This document shows positions 8,988 to 17,902 of a DNA stretch of 64,000 nt, in pieces (positions within the stretch are counted from its first letter, which is position 1; the number at the start of each line of letters is the position of its first letter). The stretch lies in assembly GCA_963739335.1 (NCBI GenBank), contig CAVUAC010000053.1, positions 33,748-97,747 on the forward strand, given 5' to 3'. Under the pieces are notes generated by a model, which saw only the letters and a list, made by a program, of their open reading frames with translations, was not told the DNA's origin and did no database searches. Source of the DNA: UBA9647 sp963739335. GTDB taxonomy: Bacteria; Bacteroidota; Ignavibacteria; UBA10030. Position numbers and translations under genes: made by a program.

Positions 8988-9272
8988 ATGCCCAGTTGAG
9001 TTCGAGTTGCCTGCATCAATAATCGTGAACACTATAACCCGCATGAGCGCATCATCAACATCGGTGGTGTCAATCCAGATGGAAGCAGGTGGAAGATTTC
9101 GCAACAAAGAGCGATTGAGCGTATAGAAGACGGCACATACAGTTTCTACGTGAGTGCCAGTGGATATATCACGGATGTGATTGTAGCAACCCACAACGGT
9201 CACAAGTACCTGAAGACGAAGCCCGACGCAACGGGTGAAGACAACTTGCTCAACCTGCCCGAGTGTTCGTGA
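8988..9272 (+). pseudogene. DUF3892-family gene interrupted by an early TGA
   Basis: Reading from the ATG at 8988, preceded by GGAGGGCAGG, gives MPS, then TGA, then an uninterrupted frame: VRVACINNREHYNPHERI, INIGGVNPDGSRW and later SFYVSASG, DVIVATHNGHKYLKT and LLNLPEC. This covers the whole DUF3892 domain, a family of about 90 residues with the NPHERIxxIGG and LKTxxD...NLLxLPEC signatures and no known function. Only codon 4 is disrupted. It is either a recent nonsense mutation, a sequencing error or a gene with a later non-ATG start. Because of the stop the gene is easily missed. Confidence 0.75.
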
Positions 9273-9288
9273 GGTCGCAGTGTCGCGC

Positions 9289-9443
9289 GCTTCAGACTCG
9301 ACAGAGCGAGTCCCTCCTTGCGGCTTTTGGACAAAACACCGCTGATTGTGAATTGTTAATTGTGAACGGTCAATTGTCAACGGATAATTGTTGTGGTCCC
9401 AGGCGGGACTTGTTCGAGGAAGTTGGGAAACAGGACACCAGCA
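9289..9443. repeat. Long intergenic repeat, copy A
   Basis: About 155 bp nearly the same as 13240-13395, in the same orientation: a shared start (ACTCGAC-GAGC-AGTCCCTCCTTGC), then a degenerate unit of the type TTGTGAATTGTCAATTGTGA, then a shared end (CGGGACTTGTTC...GGGACACCAGCA). It contains no reading frame. Both copies sit immediately upstream of an accessory gene cluster. Confidence 0.8.
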
Positions 9444-9528
9444 TGATTTGAAGGCGATTGTCGTTGACGTTCCCAATTGTCATGTGAGGTGAAATTCAAC
9501 GCTAGAACTTTTCAAAGGAGTAATTCCC

Positions 9529-10707
9529 ATGCCGCGGCTCGTCACAATTGTCACTGGACCCATCGTCGGGTTGTTTTCGACGCGCTACATTGAGCACACA
9601 GTGAAGTTTGCAGAATCCCTCGGGCTCACGATCAATACCTTCAATGTCTTCGATGAAATCTTCGAGCAGTCGGGAGTGAAACTCAGCTCTTCTTACGAGG
9701 AGGCTTTGCTCGTTGGGGAGCTGCTCGATGGATACCTGTATCAATTCCAGGATGCACGTGAGAAAGCATACCTATCGATCGCGAGGAAGATCGACAAACT
9801 TCCCCGGGATGCGAATGTGCTCATACGAACTCCGGCCTCGATTGAATGGCGCGGGGTGAACAACAACCTCAAGGATCATCGAATCATCGCGCGCGTCATA
9901 AAGCCGGACCGTATCGTCACCCTCATCGATGCAGAATGGAAAATTGCCAAGCGGCTCAAGACTTCCTATGGGAAACTTGCTCTTGAGGCGATCACACATC
10001 AAAAGAGGCTGAGCATTGAAACGATCCTTCAGTGGCTGGGCGCGGAAGTCTCGATCAGCGAAGACTGGGCGGAGTGGTCTCGCTTCCTGACAAACAAGCC
10101 AGTGAGGCACTACGTGCTCGGAATTCATACCCCGTCCTTTCATGACAGAACTAAGTACACATATGATGTTGACAACCTGACGAAGTTTGCCACGCAGCGC
10201 AAGCTTCCCGCCTTCTACTCTTCCTATTCGATGACTGTTGCGACTGAGGGTGTACGGAAGCAGATCAACCACCTCATCTGGAGACTGAGAGAATATGGAG
10301 TCGTGATTGATCCAGCGAGCATCGAGCTGGGAAGCAACGTCGATCCGAAGGACGAATCTGTCGTGTTCGCCTATACCGTGTGTCGTGATTTACGATGGGA
10401 TGTTCAAAAGGTGGACATCGTGGCTGCGTTTCATCCCTACAAGAAGATGCCACCATTGAGTACGGGAATGCTGGACGAACTTGGTCACGCGAGAGCTTTC
10501 CGCAAAGAACGGTATTTTCTGCTTCCATCAGGCGGGGGAAGTCCATTTACCAAGAACAACTACGTTCCGGCCGAACACATTTTCACGAATGGTGCAGATT
10601 TCTTCCGCTTTCTCGAGAGACGGAGAAACCCAGCACTGAAACCACATTTTAAATCCATAACTAAGGCGTTCGCACAATGGCAAATCAACAACACATCGAG
10701 GCTGTGA
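9529..10707 (+). CDS. Adenylate-kinase-like protein with nucleoside-deoxyribosyltransferase-like C-terminus, degenerate P-loop
   Basis: A 392-residue protein with two apparent parts. Residues 1-150 follow the order of archaeal-type adenylate kinase folds: a first strand and loop (VTGPIVGLFST), a DxxxxF segment, then IRTPASIEWRG near 100 and IKPDRIVTLID near 125. The P-loop has lost both the Gly and the Lys of GKST. Residues ~190-380 resemble nucleoside 2-deoxyribosyltransferase-like domains: AAFHPYKKMPPLSTGM followed by DELGHARAF, then a SPF motif near 337. The ribosome binding site is AAAGGAG. It overlaps the next gene by 31 bases, so the two are one operon. An NMP-sensing or nucleotide-salvage role is inferred only from the fold. 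Confidence 0.5.
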   Translation: MPRLVTIVTGPIVGLFSTRYIEHTVKFAESLGLTINTFNVFDEIFEQSGVKLSSSYEEALLVGELLDGYLYQFQDAREKAYLSIARKIDKLPRDANVLIRTPASIEWRGVNNNLKDHRIIARVIKPDRIVTLIDAEWKIAKRLKTSYGKLALEAITHQKRLSIETILQWLGAEVSISEDWAEWSRFLTNKPVRHYVLGIHTPSFHDRTKYTYDVDNLTKFATQRKLPAFYSSYSMTVATEGVRKQINHLIWRLREYGVVIDPASIELGSNVDPKDESVVFAYTVCRDLRWDVQKVDIVAAFHPYKKMPPLSTGMLDELGHARAFRKERYFLLPSGGGSPFTKNNYVPAEHIFTNGADFFRFLERRRNPALKPHFKSITKAFAQWQINNTSRL

Positions 10708-11547
10708 GCGGTGGAGAGCTCCTTGAGCTCATCCGCAGGCGGGTGGTCTTTGGGGAGTCTCTGACCATACCGCTCTTTCGTACGCCCACGCTTGCGGAGC
10801 TTGAGGAAAGGTTGTCCAAACAGATACACGTGCAAGGAGGGTCAAGATTCATAGAATGGCAAAACTACAAGAGCGCAGTCGCTCTCGCCGGCAACGATGT
10901 CACTGTTCACGTTTTGCCTGCGGAGATTCAGCGCTTCAAGGATAGTCTGCAGAAGCTAGAGAGAGCGTATGAAATACGCTCTCTCATCCAGCGGGGTCAG
11001 ATCCTGCAGGATCTGGTTCTGCTGGGACAGGAATTGTTGCGGCGAAAGTACTTTTGCGCTTTTGATGCACTTCGGGAAAAAGGTCATACTGTCCAGTGCG
11101 GCAACTTTGGTGATTGAGACGGGTGCTTCGGCGATTCAAATTCTTGGAAGAGCGCCTGCCGGTCCGCGTTATGCGTACAGGAAGTTCGGGCGAAAAGATA
11201 CTCCGCAAACGGCGATGCTGGGGGTAGAGATCCTCTCGAGCGGAGCCTTTCCGGATTGGTCAGACACGGGATTGTCTGATCTGCGAAAGGAGGGGGACAT
11301 TTCCCGCATGGGATTTGAGAACGTCATTGAAGCAGCGCTGGACACTCCCCGAACTCGAGTCCTGAACAGGTTGATCGAGGAGGGGAGAGACGTTCCGCCC
11401 CTGATGTTCCCTGTGTTCCTGAGAAGCATGCTTGACCTCGAACTGATGCGGCTCGGACAAGCGACGACTCCCGGAACGTACAGATCTGCTCCTGAACTCG
11501 TCGTACCATGGGGCGCTTCTTGTGGATCACTCGACAAATGTCAGTGA
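10677..11547 (+). CDS. Hypothetical protein, frameshifted
   Basis: The first frame (10677-11117) encodes a helical region rich in Leu, Arg and Glu, ending near YFCAFDALREK. The natural continuation (KVILSSAATLVIETGASAIQ and onward to residue ~290) is in a second frame ending at 11547. The change occurs in the AAAAA run at about 11076-11080, a typical indel site. After repair the protein is about 289 residues with no recognised domain. It overlaps the previous gene by 31 bases and the next by 26, so all three are tightly coupled. Whether the shift is real or a sequencing error cannot be told here. Confidence 0.5.
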
Positions 11548-13072
11548 GCAGGTTCAGATTATCTATGAAGAAGAGAATTGGAAGCCTGCGCATACAATCG
11601 ACCCGGCTAAAGATGCGAACGATCAAGCGCGGAAAGCTGCAGCGTGCCTCCTGAAGCATTTCTTCCGATCCAAGAGTGCGAGTCTGATACATCGAGATCA
11701 CCCACGGGAAGCGAGGATTGAGTTTGCGGCCGGAACTGATCCGATCGTCGTCCGAGACTTCTTCAGATTTCTGATGGGATATCTCACAAAGGGGATGAAC
11801 GTCGCCGAGGAGGGGTTTACACGAATCGCATCAGTTCACAAGGTGACGCCGGTCGTCCGACTGAGCGGGGTTCCACAACAAGAGATTACTGTCAAGCGAT
11901 GTGTGGATCTGATCAAGTCCATGGGGCTCAAGGAATTTTACCTCATGGCGGATTCGACGCGTCACGAGCCAGGACTCCTGCAATACTTTGCTTCAGCGGA
12001 CGTTACGAATGGTATCCTCGACTATGGCAGAAAACAGCGAGTGACCGTCAGGGACGGAAGAACGGTCGATATGGCTGCTACTGCGAACAAAGCAATCGAA
12101 GCTGCGGCGGGAGCAATTGAGTCAGGACAAGGCTGCATCAAGGTGGGGTTGCTCGGGTTGACCTATGAGGAGATGAAGGAGTTCGTGCGACGAGTGAAGA
12201 GGGGGCTTGGCGTCACGTACAAGCGTCAAGAGAACCAGTTCCTGGTCTTCATAGGGATCGTCGACAAACCAATCGTCACCGATGATCGTGTCTACACAAA
12301 GGCATATGATATCGGGAGCCAGTTCATCGATCTGATGAGGAGAACGAGGCATGACATCCTGCTCATTGATACAATGAACAAGGGAGCAAAGGATCCGAGA
12401 CTCGTCGATGCCGGCGATGACAGATGTGGACACTTGACGGCGGATCAGCTGCGATCGTTGGTTCGGACATCGCATGCTGCACGGTGCGACCTCTGGGTAG
12501 CAGGCTCATATACTGAGGAACAGGTGTATCAGGCGGCGATGGATGATCCCAAGGAGCGGCCCGGTCTGATCTGTCTTGGTGGATCCGAAAGAAGCTTTGG
12601 CGGATTGCGGCTCGATCCCAGAGAGGCTTATACTCCGTTAGGGAGGTTGAAAAAAGAAGATGCCAAGCTCGTTGCGAAGGTGGAGTGTGACGCGGATGTC
12701 AAGTTCATCCTCAGTCGCGAGAATAAGCTGGCCCGTGATACCGGACTGGTAGTGGGCGAGCTTCGCCGGAGAAAGCAGAAGGGTTGGAGGAAAGTCGATG
12801 CAATGAGAAACCGGTATCTTCTTGTCCGGCAGAGGTATTTTGATGCCTTGGAAAAGGTCGCGAATGATGAACGGCTGCCGACACGAAACATCGACACGCT
12901 TGTTCTGCGCGGGGAGATGATCATGGGAAACCTTCCTGAGAAGACGAGAAAGAGTATTGAGGTGCTTAAGAAACGCTTTGAAAAGGAAAGGGAGAAGTAT
13001 GTTGAGTCCGTTGCAGACGAGATGATGAAGCTCTTCGCGGATGAATGGATTCCAAGGGAGAAGAGATCATAA
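11522..13072 (+). CDS. MfnB-like (DUF556) protein with extra N- and C-terminal regions
   Basis: The central part (about residues 195-365) follows MfnB, the (5-formylfuran-3-yl)methyl phosphate synthase of methanofuran biosynthesis: GCIKVGLLGL at ~204 (MfnB has YIKVGLYG, with the Schiff-base Lys), HDILLIDTMNKGAKD at ~275 (MfnB: MLDTxxKDG), CDLWVAGSY near 321 (ALAGS) and GLICLGGSERSFGG near 350 (VGVRGAACKGGDR). The N-terminal DVKNP motif of MfnB is not recognisable. At 516 residues it is about twice MfnB size; the C-terminus is a long basic coiled region. The start is a GTG overlapping the previous gene. The true substrate is unknown. Confidence 0.6.
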   Translation: MDHSTNVSEQVQIIYEEENWKPAHTIDPAKDANDQARKAAACLLKHFFRSKSASLIHRDHPREARIEFAAGTDPIVVRDFFRFLMGYLTKGMNVAEEGFTRIASVHKVTPVVRLSGVPQQEITVKRCVDLIKSMGLKEFYLMADSTRHEPGLLQYFASADVTNGILDYGRKQRVTVRDGRTVDMAATANKAIEAAAGAIESGQGCIKVGLLGLTYEEMKEFVRRVKRGLGVTYKRQENQFLVFIGIVDKPIVTDDRVYTKAYDIGSQFIDLMRRTRHDILLIDTMNKGAKDPRLVDAGDDRCGHLTADQLRSLVRTSHAARCDLWVAGSYTEEQVYQAAMDDPKERPGLICLGGSERSFGGLRLDPREAYTPLGRLKKEDAKLVAKVECDADVKFILSRENKLARDTGLVVGELRRRKQKGWRKVDAMRNRYLLVRQRYFDALEKVANDERLPTRNIDTLVLRGEMIMGNLPEKTRKSIEVLKKRFEKEREKYVESVADEMMKLFADEWIPREKRS

Positions 13073-13566
13073 GTCGGAGACGCGGTCGAAGAGTCTCGCT
13101 ACGAAGACACGAGGACGCAAAGCACCACAAATTGGGAATAGGTAGAACGCTTCGATCTCGCCTTGGCGTTGTCTGCGGCGAAGGTTTGCTTTTCTCGACA
13201 TCCCACTGGTGGTCTGAATCGGACAAACGTTGAACAAGTGCCTTCGGACTCGACGGAGCAAGTCCCTCCTTGCTGTTTTTGGATAGAACAGCGCTGATTG
13301 TGAATTGTCAATTGTGAACGGTCAATTGTCAACGGATAATTGTTGTGGTGCCTGACGGGACTTGTTCAAGGGACCTGGGGTACGGGACACCAGCAGCAGG
13401 CTGAAAAGCAATTCTGCGACTGCTGATTGTGAATTGTCAAATTGTCAACGATCAATGGTCAATGGTGAATGGTGAATAGTGAATGAGCAGGCAGACCGTG
13501 TCCAAACTTCTTCGAGTTCTCAAACAATGGTTCTTCCACACAATCACATTCAAGAGCGAGGTCATC
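13073..13566. other. Intergenic region with simple repeats
   Basis: The stretch begins with a CTACGAAGACACGAGGACGCAAAG-type low-complexity sequence (a second one is at 16209), then copy B of the long repeat, then further TTGTGAATTGTC and CAATGGTGAATGG-type units up to about 13485. A possible upstream start for the PLD gene at 13483 lies inside this repeat and is not preferred. Confidence 0.5.
13240..13395. repeat. Long intergenic repeat, copy B
   Basis: Second copy of the element at 9289-9443, same orientation, roughly 80-85 % identical by eye. The central block from GCTGATTGTGAATTGT to GGATAATTGTTGTGGT is nearly invariant. Confidence 0.8.
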
Positions 13567-15264
13567 ATGAGCGACGAGGCGAAGGCGTTGGCTTACTCGA
13601 ACAATGATGTGGCGTTGGTTTCCTGGTATTACCCGGAGAAGATTCAAGGCTGTCTCGGATTTGCCATCTATCGAGTCAACGTATCAACGAAAGAGCGCAC
13701 ACCCCTTCCTGCGTGGGTCGGTTTCCGGGGGGAATCAAACAAGGAGTGGAGCGCAAGAACCACGGAAGTTTGGCCCGTCCAGAAATTCGTTTGGAGGGAT
13801 TTCACGGCGGCCCGTGGATCAACATATTACTATGAGATCGTACCGATGATTGGACACCCAGGTGATCTCAGAGCTCGTACGGACCTAAGACGCACCACGA
13901 ATCAAGTACAGCTCACCCCAAAGCGTGGGAGCTATTCGGTGTTTTTTAACAGAGGGATTCTTGCCACTCAGCATCTTGCACACGCTATTCCGTCGGGACC
14001 CAGTGGAAAGCCAAATTACAGGGTTTTGACAGAGCGGATCGATCAACCGGGCGATCCATTGAGGAATAGTCTGGCGGGACAATCGATCGATGCCTTGAAG
14101 TCACTCTTGAAGCGTGCAGAGTCGGAGGGGGGTGATTGTTACTGCGCTCTCTACGAGTTGAACGATCCTGAGTTGCTCCAACTTCTCATTGGCGCACCTC
14201 ACGTCCACATAGTGCTTGCCAATGCAGGGACAGACGACAGCACAAATCAAGCCGCACGGCAGGCATTGCATGAATCCGATACACCTGTTACCGACAACTT
14301 TTTCTCCAGCGGCCATATCGGTCACAATAAGTTCGTTATCTATGTCGACAAGAAGGGAACGGCAAGAGCCGTTCTCACCGGGAGCACAAATTGGACATAT
14401 ACAGGCCTTTGCGCACAAACGAACAATGCGATTCTGATCGAATCCACAGAAGTCGCTTCACTGTATTTGAAATACTGGAACAAGCTCAAAGAAGACGGGG
14501 CGGAGCAATCATTGGATTTTCGGGACGACAACAATGAGGTGCGCCAAGCGCTGGTGGACAAGAATGATGTTCACATCTGGTTTTCTCCCAACACTCGAAC
14601 GAAGACCAAACCTTCGAAGAACCCACCCACGCCATCCGACATGCAGGAAGTATTCGACGTGATGAAGGGTGCAGAGCAAGCGATACTGTTTCTGCTGTTT
14701 CAGCCGGGAAAGCCGAGCGTCCTGGACCAAGCTGCAGCGTGTCAGAAGGCCAAAAAGGGACTTTTCGTTCGGGGTGCGGTGACAGATCCCAAGGCGGTGA
14801 AGGATTTCGATGTAGATCTCTATCACCGATCGGGCCTGAAGCCCGATGGCACGGTGGTGGCGGCAGCGGCGGTGAACGACCAGTTCTCATTCTGGCAAGA
14901 GGAACTGCTGAAGGCATCTCCGTCCGCACACGCCATCATCCACGACAAGATTGTGGTTGTGGATCCTCTTTCGGAAAACTGCGCCGTGATCACAGGAAGC
15001 CACAATCTTGGATATCGGGCATCTTACAACAACACGGAGAACCTGCTCATCATCAAGGGCGACACGGAAGTTGCCAAGGCATATGCGGTCCATACGATGG
15101 ATGTCTACGACCACTATCGTTGGAGATACCTACTGCAAGACAAGAAGCGCAAAGCGTGGACCGGGCTTGAGCCGAGCGACCGCTGGCAAGACAAGTATTT
15201 CAAGAAGGGTAGCGACGCGATGCGAGAAATGGAATTCTGGTGCGGAGTGAACGGCAATCCATGA
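13567..15264 (+). CDS. Phospholipase-D superfamily protein with two HKD motifs
   Basis: About 565 residues. Two HxK(x)4D catalytic motifs are intact: IGHNKFVIYVDKKG with GSTNWT at about 250-275, and AIIHDKIVVVDP with TGSHNLG at about 455-478, the two halves of one PLD active site. Such enzymes hydrolyse or transfer phosphodiesters in lipids or nucleic acids; stand-alone cytosolic forms in accessory islands are often nucleases. The N-terminal ~190 residues look like a beta-sandwich (an LVSWYYPEKIQG...YRV pattern as in fibronectin-III-like modules). There is no signal peptide with the start at 13567 (GCGAGGTCATC upstream). Substrate unknown. Confidence 0.8.
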   Translation: MSDEAKALAYSNNDVALVSWYYPEKIQGCLGFAIYRVNVSTKERTPLPAWVGFRGESNKEWSARTTEVWPVQKFVWRDFTAARGSTYYYEIVPMIGHPGDLRARTDLRRTTNQVQLTPKRGSYSVFFNRGILATQHLAHAIPSGPSGKPNYRVLTERIDQPGDPLRNSLAGQSIDALKSLLKRAESEGGDCYCALYELNDPELLQLLIGAPHVHIVLANAGTDDSTNQAARQALHESDTPVTDNFFSSGHIGHNKFVIYVDKKGTARAVLTGSTNWTYTGLCAQTNNAILIESTEVASLYLKYWNKLKEDGAEQSLDFRDDNNEVRQALVDKNDVHIWFSPNTRTKTKPSKNPPTPSDMQEVFDVMKGAEQAILFLLFQPGKPSVLDQAAACQKAKKGLFVRGAVTDPKAVKDFDVDLYHRSGLKPDGTVVAAAAVNDQFSFWQEELLKASPSAHAIIHDKIVVVDPLSENCAVITGSHNLGYRASYNNTENLLIIKGDTEVAKAYAVHTMDVYDHYRWRYLLQDKKRKAWTGLEPSDRWQDKYFKKGSDAMREMEFWCGVNGNP

Positions 15265-15310
15265 TGTGCGAGTTCACCATTCAACAACTTCATGACCAAG
15301 GAGACAATCC

Positions 15311-16193
15311 ATGCCACGCGGGGCTTTTGGATTTGACGTCACCGACACAGGTGATCTGATTGATTCAACGCAAAATGTGGAGGCACTGAGAAATCTCTGG
15401 CTTAGTCGTAAGCTCGTTCAAGGGTCTTCCCTGGGCCCGGGGGATCCAGGCGATTTTGATAACGGCGCCTGGCACGTGGGGTGTCACCTCGCCGGGGCTG
15501 GCGGAGTCAAACGGTCCAAGAATGGAGCGTTGTTGTGGCTGGAGATTTCTCACAATACAACGCGGGATGAGTACTATGCCAGCGTCACGATGAAGGAGGG
15601 GAAGGACATCAAGACGTTTGCGCTCGATTCGGCGGAGGGAAGATCCATTGTCAAGGGTTCAGAGCTCCTCGGATTTGTCGAGGGTAATTCTTTGGGGAGA
15701 ACCTCTGCGCGGGGTGTGAGCGATCCGGCCAATTTGTTCAACCTGTGGCGGCGACAGGATTTTGATCAACCTGTGAACGGCGAGGAAGATGGCGGCAAAG
15801 TGTGGGAGCACTGGTGCACGTTGAGGGACATCCGAGCGACGTCACGTATCGGTACATCGGTGTTGACAGCTTACGTCTCCCTGGCTTCGGGTACTGGGAG
15901 ACCGTTTCGCTGCAACTGTTGCCCGTGGAAGGAGAGACTATGGGCATCCTGATCAACTGCATGCTTTAGTGGAGGGCGGATTCACTTCAAAGGAATCGGC
16001 AGTCTGGGATGTCACGCCGACGCCGATTTCAGATAAGGCCGAGAAGCTTTTCTATGCAGCCGATCCTGCCTCGGAACTGCAGGCCAGCGAGCAACTTGAA
16101 TGGGGCAGGCCGCCACACTACTTCATGTTCGCACGGATGATCAAGCATTGGAGCACAGCAAAGGACGTGAAGAACGACCTTAAGGACCTCTAG
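15311..16193 (+). CDS. Hypothetical protein, probably frameshifted twice
   Basis: The first frame begins MPRGAFGFDVTDTGDLIDST after a GGAGACAATCC ribosome binding site and is sensible to about residue 160. After that a different frame is more protein-like (ALVHVEGHPSDVTYRYIG and GYWETVSLQLLP to about 15966), and a third continues as VEGGFTSKESAVWDVTPTP to 16193. Single-base shifts near 15795 and 15965 would join them into a protein of about 293 residues. No domain is recognised. It lies 46 bases after the PLD gene and is probably its operon partner. Confidence 0.45.
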
Positions 16194-16310
16194 CGGGCTG
16201 TTGAGAAGGAAAACCACGAAGACACGAAGATCACCAAGATGAACAGGAGATTGGTGTTTCGGTCAGAGTTCTTCAAGAGTAACTGAGTGCACGGAACAGG
16301 GAGATATACA

Positions 16311-16673
16311 ATGAAAACGATGCTCAGATGCCTATTGATATCGGTAATGTTCGTCTCTCTTGTGTCAGCTGGTGAAATCTATGGCTTCATCAAGAAGGGA
16401 GATCGTCCAGTAGGAAAAGGGATCAAGGTTGTAGTGAAATGTGGCAACCGAACGGATACCACCTTGACAGACAAATATGGTTCCTACAGCATCAACGTGC
16501 CATCGACTGGTAAATGCACGCTCACTGTGCACGATGGTGATCAAGAAGCTTCCATCGAAGCGTTTTCATACACGAGGCCTGTTCGATTTGATTTGCTACT
16601 GGAAAAGAATGACAGCAAGAACGTTCTAAGGAGGACTCTCAGTGGACAGCAAAGAAAAGGACACGTGGGATAA
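16311..16673 (+). CDS. Secreted protein with carboxypeptidase-regulatory-like domain
   Basis: About 120 residues. Residues 1-19 are a signal peptide (MKTMLRCLLISVMFVSLVSA). Then GEIYGFIKKGDRPVGKGIKV and TDTTLTDKYGSYSINVPSTG follow the pattern of CarboxypepD_reg/Ig-like beta-sandwich domains. The upstream in-frame start at 16287 would spoil the signal peptide; GGGAGATATACA before 16311 is a good ribosome binding site. The 3' end overlaps the next gene by 32 bases. Likely exported. Confidence 0.6.
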   Translation: MKTMLRCLLISVMFVSLVSAGEIYGFIKKGDRPVGKGIKVVVKCGNRTDTTLTDKYGSYSINVPSTGKCTLTVHDGDQEASIEAFSYTRPVRFDLLLEKNDSKNVLRRTLSGQQRKGHVG

Positions 16674-17550
16674 GATTGACATTGTCCTCAAACCACTCGG
16701 GGGCGTGGCGGCCGCCCTCATTGTCGGGATCATTGGATCCAATATCTTGCAGCAGCGACAACAAAGTGAGATCAATTCGCGATTGTACACGGAACTGATG
16801 AGCAAGCGGGAAGAAGCAGAAAGCGCGCTGAGGAAAGACATGTTCGTGTCGATCATTCAATCGTTCCTGAAGCCCGGGCAAGCACCACTTAAAATGAAAG
16901 AAAAGGTCCTCAATCTGGAGCTCCTGTCCTACAATTTTCATGAATCACTCAACCTCAAACCTCTTTTTGTCGATCTGCGGAGGGAGGTTCTCGATTCCAT
17001 CTCAGGACCGAAATTACAGGGCGAGTATCTGGATCGATTGGACAAAGTCGCGTCGGATGTAACAAGAAAGCAAATGTTGGTTCTAGAGGGGGCTGGTGTC
17101 AGCTTTGACAAGAGCATCAACGTGAAGACCCTGCAGTTTCCGGTTCTCGAGGAACCAGGGAAAGAGGAAAGGTCTGCAGAGGAAGACCTCGCATTAGGAG
17201 GAGTCAAGAGGAATTTCAGACTGATCATCCAAAAGGCAGACACGATGAGGAAAGAGCTCCAGATTAGTCTGGAAGTGAAAACGCTTGGAGACTCTTCCGA
17301 TGTCTTATCGGTTCTTGGAGCGGAATTCGGGGTTGGGTATTTCGACTTTCCCATGATCGATAACACCAGACTGTCAAACGATCAGCGGTGTGCAGTGATA
17401 TTGAGGAGTTTTTCCAGCACCAGCGCGGAGATCACAGTGGTCTATTTCCCAGGCTCCTATTCAAGCCTCAAAGAGAAACCGTATTACGAGGAGGTCATTG
17501 AGACGCTACGGAGGTCGGCGAATGGTGCGGAGGTGGGGAAGAAGGAGTGA
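16642..17550 (+). CDS. Membrane-anchored coiled-coil protein of unknown function
   Basis: A 302-residue protein with one transmembrane helix at about residues 15-33 (IDIVLKPLGGVAAALIVGI) followed by a charged helical region (QQRQQSEINSRLYTELMSKR). The C-terminal ~120 residues look like an alpha/beta domain (YFDFPMIDNTRLSNDQRCA). No catalytic motif is recognised. The start is GTG and overlaps the preceding gene, indicating coupling. It could sense or anchor something at the inner membrane for the neighbouring protease-nuclease; this is inference. Confidence 0.5.
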   Translation: MDSKEKDTWDKIDIVLKPLGGVAAALIVGIIGSNILQQRQQSEINSRLYTELMSKREEAESALRKDMFVSIIQSFLKPGQAPLKMKEKVLNLELLSYNFHESLNLKPLFVDLRREVLDSISGPKLQGEYLDRLDKVASDVTRKQMLVLEGAGVSFDKSINVKTLQFPVLEEPGKEERSAEEDLALGGVKRNFRLIIQKADTMRKELQISLEVKTLGDSSDVLSVLGAEFGVGYFDFPMIDNTRLSNDQRCAVILRSFSSTSAEITVVYFPGSYSSLKEKPYYEEVIETLRRSANGAEVGKKE

Positions 17551-17902
17551 GTATGTGAGATGTAAGACGGTAGACGTGAGACGGAGTGATGGAATGATGG
17601 AATAACGGAAGCGTACTTGTTGGGTCGGTATTCCTGTCTTGGTGGATTTGGTTCACAGGAGATTCCTTCTCAAAAGAAAGGAGCAAAAGAGAACTTCTCG
17701 AAATCATAACCCTCGTGATCGAGCCGCCTTCTCACTTGCTGAAATTCCGGTGCGAGAGGAAAAGGTGGAACAGAAGGATGAGTACAATCGCACCGGATTT
17801 CCCGCCTGTCCATCGGAGCTTTTGTCGCACGATGGCGAGTCTTCACTGTTACTCACATAAAGATGAGTTGGACACTCTGTCCAACGAGAAGGGATGTTAG
17901 CC
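17551..17902. other. Intergenic region, no gene recognised
   Basis: Begins with a low-complexity stretch of GTGAGATGTAAGACGGTAGACG-type units (17553-17600), similar in style to the other simple repeats here. No convincing reading frame. The end supplies the GAGAAGGG ribosome binding site of the next gene. Confidence 0.45.
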
